NCBI GenBank assembly: GCA_031279515.1
Contig: JAITII010000021.1
Span: 1-44,860, forward strand
Reading direction: 5' to 3'
DNA length: 44,860 nucleotides
Source of the DNA: Deltaproteobacteria bacterium
GTDB lineage: Bacteria > Desulfobacterota > Desulfarculia > Adiutricales > Adiutricaceae
Shown one piece after another: positions 41,450-44,860 of the stretch. The notes beneath the pieces are model-generated. The model ran no database searches and had not been told where the DNA came from. It was given only the letters and a program-made list of their open reading frames with translations. The position numbers were made by a program, and so were the translations under genes. How positions within the stretch are numbered: the first letter of the stretch is position 1; every line of letters starts with the position of its first letter.

Positions 41450-42214
41450 TTAATTGAGGGAAAAGCGCAAAGGAACGGTTATCTTTAAACTCGAAAGTCC
41501 TGAGGAAGCTGGAAGGGGCGGCAGAGGAGAGACCCTCCTAAGTAGTGCCAACACCTCATCGTCTAGGATATTATGCCCTGAGCTCTCCACCACATTAGCT
41601 GAGTGAATCTGCCCATCTTGGTTGATGATAAAACTTACCCGCACCACGCCTGTCTGTCTTCGGCTCTGGGCCGCCGGGGGATATTTTTTGTTCCCTTCTA
41701 TCCTGCGACGTACCATGGCTTTATACGCATCTAGCTCGTCGGAGTTACCCACCCCGGTGCCCCCGGGGGTGCCCCCGGGACCTGCTCCGCCGGTTCCTAC
41801 CCCCGTATTAGCGGAGGCGGTTCTGGTAGGGGGTGCAGCTGTAGGCGCCCTAACCCTGGGAGAGTCAGTTTTGGGCTTGGGAGGTGTAATGGCCACGGGC
41901 TCGGCACTAGGTGCCGTTGATTCCACAAAAGTTAGCTCCTCGGGCTCAAAGTCAGGCTCTGGCAGAGATAGCTCTTCGATCTCTTCTTCTGGGGCAATGA
42001 GCTCATCTACCCCACCCTGGCCGCCCAAAGGATCGTAGGGCGAGAGATCGGCTACAGCCAGGGTGGCGAAAATTGGGGGGTCGATTGGAGCGGGCATGAA
42101 GACAAGGACGACTAAGAGGGCAAGGTGCAGTAAGGCACCTAAGCACACAGCCTCCCAAAATACCCGCGTTTCTTCTTTAAGCGGCCGGTCCCAAGTTTCC
42201 CTAGCATGTATCAA
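41450..42214 (-). CDS. tonB: TonB-family energy-transducing protein
   Basis: Couples the inner-membrane proton-motive force to outer-membrane receptors such as the two in this window. 254 residues. A short cytoplasmic N-terminus, one TM (about 20-40), an acidic-then-Pro-rich periplasmic spacer with a GTGGAGPGGTPGG stretch, and a C-terminal TonB domain (about 160-254) with KYPPAAQSRRQTGVVRVSFII and VVESSGHNILDDEVLALLR. Starts at TTG 42214 inside TTGA, overlapping the stop of the upstream DUF4198 gene, so it is translationally coupled. ExbB and ExbD are not in the window. Confidence 0.93.
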   Translation of the reverse strand: MIHARETWDRPLKEETRVFWEAVCLGALLHLALLVVLVFMPAPIDPPIFATLAVADLSPYDPLGGQGGVDELIAPEEEIEELSLPEPDFEPEELTFVESTAPSAEPVAITPPKPKTDSPRVRAPTAAPPTRTASANTGVGTGGAGPGGTPGGTGVGNSDELDAYKAMVRRRIEGNKKYPPAAQSRRQTGVVRVSFIINQDGQIHSANVVESSGHNILDDEVLALLRRVSPLPPLPASSGLSSLKITVPLRFSLN

Positions 42215-43107
42215 TTCTGTCCCTGTCCTCCTTGTGCTGCTTGAGGTGGCGGTAGGGCTGAGCCAACTGCACTAGAGTCATCTGGTGTGCCATCAGTTTT
42301 GGCGGGGGCTCCAGCGCCGCTAGCGCCGCTAGTATCCGCTACGGTAAAAGTAAAAGTGCTGGTAAAGGATTCGCGATCGCAAACTGCCTTGTCGGCATAG
42401 TCCTGGGATTTGGTTACCCTGGCCAGCCAAGTACCTGCCCTCAAGGGGATAATATTTACCACTCCCTGGTCATTGGTATTGCCCGAAAAGGCATAAGAGG
42501 AATTATCCTCGGTAAATCCGGCAAAAAAAGCTGAGACCTCTGCCCTAACGGCTGGTTTCCCGTCAAAAAGGACCTGCACAGGAAAAGGTTCTCCGTTTTT
42601 GATGGTGGAAGGATCCTTCTGGGGGACTATCTCCAGTTTCTGGCCCTGGATAGCAGAATAGTCCGTTCCAGTGGGGGTACCTAAGGTTATCACCGCCTTA
42701 CCGTAGTTTACATAAACAGTACAGCTGGTAGCCCCATCTACCTCGTTTTTGGGCTTATTTTCCTGGGGACCAGACCCAGCCCTACTCCAGAAGGCGGGCT
42801 TGGATTCAACCAAGACCTGGTAAAACCCGGCAGCTAAGGGGGTAGTGGTAGTAAAGATCCAGGCCTCAAGTCCTGTGGAAGCCTCCACAGGTCCTTGGGT
42901 ACCTACAATTTTTACTGGAAGGTAGTGCAGCTCAAAAAACCTTTCGCTCATTGGTTCAGGCGTGGGGAACTTATTTCCATAGCCCAGTGCCACTACAGCC
43001 GGTTTATCCAGCTCGCTTTCTTGGATAGAGGCCCAAAAATCAGCAGCCATTGCCGGACAAGCCAAAGAAAAAGCCAGCACAAAACTTAGAAATATATATC
43101 TTTTCAT
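42211..43107 (-). CDS. DUF4198-family periplasmic protein (NikK-like)
   Basis: 298 residues. Signal peptide about 1-21 ending in AMA-A, then a beta-sandwich domain. DUF4198 features: an N-terminal strand after the signal (ADFWASIQ), the LPVKIVG and GFYQVLVES strands, and LEIVPQKDPSTIKNGEPFPVQVLFDGKPAVRAEVSAFF. DUF4198 proteins (NikK) commonly accompany nickel/cobalt ECF transporters. The His usually seen just after the signal peptide (AHxFW) is absent here. A Pro/Gln/Gly-rich tail ends the protein. ATG 43107 has AAGGAG at 7 nt. First gene of the DUF4198-tonB-cbiQ-cbiO operon, preceded by a terminator-like hairpin. Confidence 0.85.
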   Translation of the reverse strand: MKRYIFLSFVLAFSLACPAMAADFWASIQESELDKPAVVALGYGNKFPTPEPMSERFFELHYLPVKIVGTQGPVEASTGLEAWIFTTTTPLAAGFYQVLVESKPAFWSRAGSGPQENKPKNEVDGATSCTVYVNYGKAVITLGTPTGTDYSAIQGQKLEIVPQKDPSTIKNGEPFPVQVLFDGKPAVRAEVSAFFAGFTEDNSSYAFSGNTNDQGVVNIIPLRAGTWLARVTKSQDYADKAVCDRESFTSTFTFTVADTSGASGAGAPAKTDGTPDDSSAVGSALPPPQAAQGGQGQN

Positions 43108-43177
43108 GGAATAACTCCTTAAAAAACGTAAAACTAAATTTTTATCTTAAACATGTAAATCCTTTTCTTAAAATAAA

Positions 43178-43217
43178 AAGACCGCGCCCCCCCAAAATCC
43201 TGGAGGTCCGCGGTCTT
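43178..43217 (-). terminator. Attenuator-like hairpin upstream of the DUF4198 operon
   Basis: AAGACCGCG (43178-43186) and its complement (43209-43217) flank a 22-nt loop containing seven Cs. On the minus strand the stem is followed by TTTTTATTTT. It ends 70 nt before the ATG at 43107. It could be an attenuator in the leader or the end of an upstream transcript; no gene lies upstream in the window. Confidence 0.7.
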
Positions 43218-43703
43218 CGTGACCAGTGATATAATAAATATTCAAACTAGTTATTGTATTTAACACCCTCTCAAGACCCAATTTCTACCTAGCAACTTAT
43301 GGCCTTCGAGGCCACAAAGGAACCTTCTGGAACTTTTTTACTGGCTGCTAAAACACCGGGAGTGAGAGGCAATGCAAAAAGGTACAGAAATAAAAAAAAT
43401 CTTCTAAAACCCTTCGCCAAATCGAGGGGAAACCTTAGTAATAAGGCAAGTTTAGGAGCCATAATATTTTATTTGAGGGCCTTTGTCAAGAGTTCCAGAA
43501 ATGAGAAAATACACATTAACAAAATAAATCTAACTTTTTAGCCTATATAAGGTAGATATTGTATATTATAGAGCTCAATGCAAGATAATGTGTTTAATCT
43601 GAAAGCTTTAATAATTATCCTTTAGTGCCCTCGTATTTTTGGCCTACTTGAAGCTTTATGCCCAAAGCTTTTATCTTTTTTAAAAATATGCTCTAGGCTA
43701 TTA

Positions 43704-44028
43704 CCCCGGCGTATAATTTCTAGACATTTATAAATCTTTGTGTTTCATATGTTTCCCAGATATAGATCTTTATTTCTCCTTAACTTTAATAGATTTCGCT
43801 TCCTTCTGAAGCATATTTATAGAAATAGTAGGTAATTTCTTATAAGAGTATTTTGTTTTTAAGCATAGAATAGCAGTATTAAATTTAAAAATGTAATAGT
43901 ACTTTTTATATTTACAAAAACAATTTTCAAAATAAATATTCCTTTATTCATGCAGCATTTTGTAAAAAAATTTTTGATATCCTATATAGAGAAGGCTGTT
44001 TCATTGTTCTAATAATTATCCACCGGGG
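43704..44028 (-). mobile_element. MITE-like internal-deletion derivative of the IS630-type element
   Basis: 325 bp with both terminal repeats: CCCCGGCGTATAATTT at 43704 and AATTATCCACCGGGG ending at 44028, each flanked by TA. The left 125 bp is the reverse complement of the IS right end (compare 22150-22265). The right ~190 bp is the reverse complement of the IS left end (compare 21119-21310). The transposase is deleted. Confidence 0.82.
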
Positions 44029-44036
44029 TAATAATA

Positions 44037-44228
44037 TCTTATAAGAGTATTCTGTTTTCATGTATAGATTAAGCATTATTAAATATGAAAATGCAATAGT
44101 TTTTTTAATATAATCACAATAAAATTTTTAAAATATTTATTCCTTTATTAATGCAGCCTTTTGTTTTAAAAATTTCATATCATATAAAGAAAAAGCTGTT
44201 TCATTGTTCTAATAATTATCAGCCGGGG
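44037..44228 (-). mobile_element. Second tandem copy of the IS630-type left end
   Basis: CTTATAAGAGTATTCTG to ATTATCAGCCGGGG repeats the right half of the adjacent MITE-like copy (43838-44028) with a period of about 199 bp. It retains an ATG-AAAAC equivalent of the transposase start on the minus strand but no further coding part. Confidence 0.8.
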
Positions 44229-44860
44229 TTATATATAGAAGCTTCCCGGCTTTAATCTACACCTTAGCATGCAAAAGGTCTCCTAAGGTACCTTTACATC
44301 CACGCCTTATAACCCATCCTTTCTCGCACATGGCCTACAGTCACCGGCAAAAGTTATAATTTATCTCCATCTCTGGACAGTATCTAGTTCTTTCCGGGCT
44401 TTCAAGGGTAGCGCCCTTAACACTTGTTAGAACTCTCTTACCACTTTCCCGGTTATACCACAAGGACCTAAACAGGTAAGAAAAATAGTAAGGCTAATGC
44501 ACCCTTAAAACCTCTTGTCTTTACTGTTCCAGAGATCCAATTACTGGCTCCGAAAAAGGGTTTGAATTCTTGGTCTTGTGACCTTGGTATTAGCAATAAA
44601 ACTTTATTATTAGCTCTAGTCCTTGGTCTTTCATTTAGCGACCTTTAGAGTGTTCACTAGCGTTAGAAGTCAAGCGGTGTATTTCACACTTAGGGAGCTT
44701 TCCCTCGGGAGCAAACTGCATTTCTCTTCCCATGGCCTATGAGATTCTTCCGCCATTTACAGTAGTCAATAGGTAAGTTAGGTAGGTATCTATGCCCCCG
44801 ATGGTTAAGACTCACACCCTAATTGAAAAACGAAATTAATAGAGCTACCAAGAAAAGTCT

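Larger units (their letters stand above)
43218..44860. other. Gene-free right end of the window
   Basis: 43218-43703 is AT-rich and holds no supported gene; the plus-strand frame at 43299-43541 has no ribosome-binding site. IS630-derived copies fill 43704-44228. From 44240 to the end the sequence is GC-richer, with no ORF and several small inverted repeats (AAGGG-TAGCG-CCCTT near 44405). It may be a decayed gene or structured RNA, but I cannot identify it. Confidence 0.5.

Noticed and set aside
43299..43541. Plus-strand ORF of 80 codons
   Set aside because: No ribosome-binding site, Lys/Asn-rich AT-driven composition, and no neighbour context.
44240..44860. rRNA fragment
   Set aside because: Some short stretches resemble rRNA texture, but no conserved rRNA landmark could be identified on either strand.

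Overview
The window looks like a bacterial chromosome segment from a Deltaproteobacterium/Desulfobacterota-like Gram-negative. This is inferred from gene content: TonB receptors, an AMIN-domain amidase, a sigma-54 activator with its histidine kinase, and bacteriohemerythrin. Genes are moderately GC-rich and sit in long, very AT-rich intergenic stretches. Those stretches hold decayed IS630-type elements and several structured segments, which suggests a genome undergoing IS decay. No rRNA, tRNA or CRISPR array was recognised.

Layout. 1-5.2 kb (minus strand): pgi, then a large histidine kinase, then an NtrC-type regulator cut by the window edge. 5.2-5.8 kb: a strand-asymmetric C-rich/G-rich repeat tract. 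5.8-9.4 kb (plus): a small unknown protein, malQ, an unknown protein and a membrane protein. 9.4-12.2 kb (minus): a small unknown protein, a stand-alone class I fumarase/tartrate dehydratase beta subunit, and a double bacteriohemerythrin with an 11-residue repeat linker. 12.2-13.8 kb: AT-rich and empty. 13.8-15.0 kb (minus): an intact transposase-like ORF in which all three expected catalytic acidic positions appear replaced. 15.3-20.4 kb (plus): a tightly coupled HIT-mutS-amidase operon. 20.4-23.8 kb: a candidate small RNA, IS630-type remnants, and a small ORF preceded by five 8-bp repeats that carry its ribosome-binding motif.

23.8-28.8 kb: two divergent, paralogous TonB-dependent receptors. 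Each has a good promoter, a long leader and an intrinsic-terminator hairpin before its start codon. 28.9-30.9 kb (minus): a radical SAM/SPASM protein coupled to a GNAT acetyltransferase. 31.1-31.4 kb: a hairpin-rich non-coding segment. 31.7-32.8 kb (minus): an AlkC-like DNA glycosylase with a C-terminal Ig-like region. 33.5-38.7 kb (plus): a ~1,560-residue membrane protein of unknown function and a small partner ORF. 38.8-39.0 kb: a second structured-RNA candidate.

39.9-43.1 kb (minus): DUF4198 protein - TonB - CbiQ - CbiO. This looks like a nickel/cobalt uptake operon, but no CbiM/NikM substrate component is visible. It also has a terminator-like hairpin in its leader. 43.7-44.2 kb: a 325-bp MITE-like deletion derivative of the same IS630-type element plus a tandem copy of one end.

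The main functional theme is cobalt/nickel or other metal-cofactor uptake: two receptors that may be riboregulated, TonB, a periplasmic DUF4198 protein and an ECF motor. The most unusual items are the apparently catalytically dead transposase-derived protein, the hairpin-controlled leaders, and three candidate non-coding RNAs.
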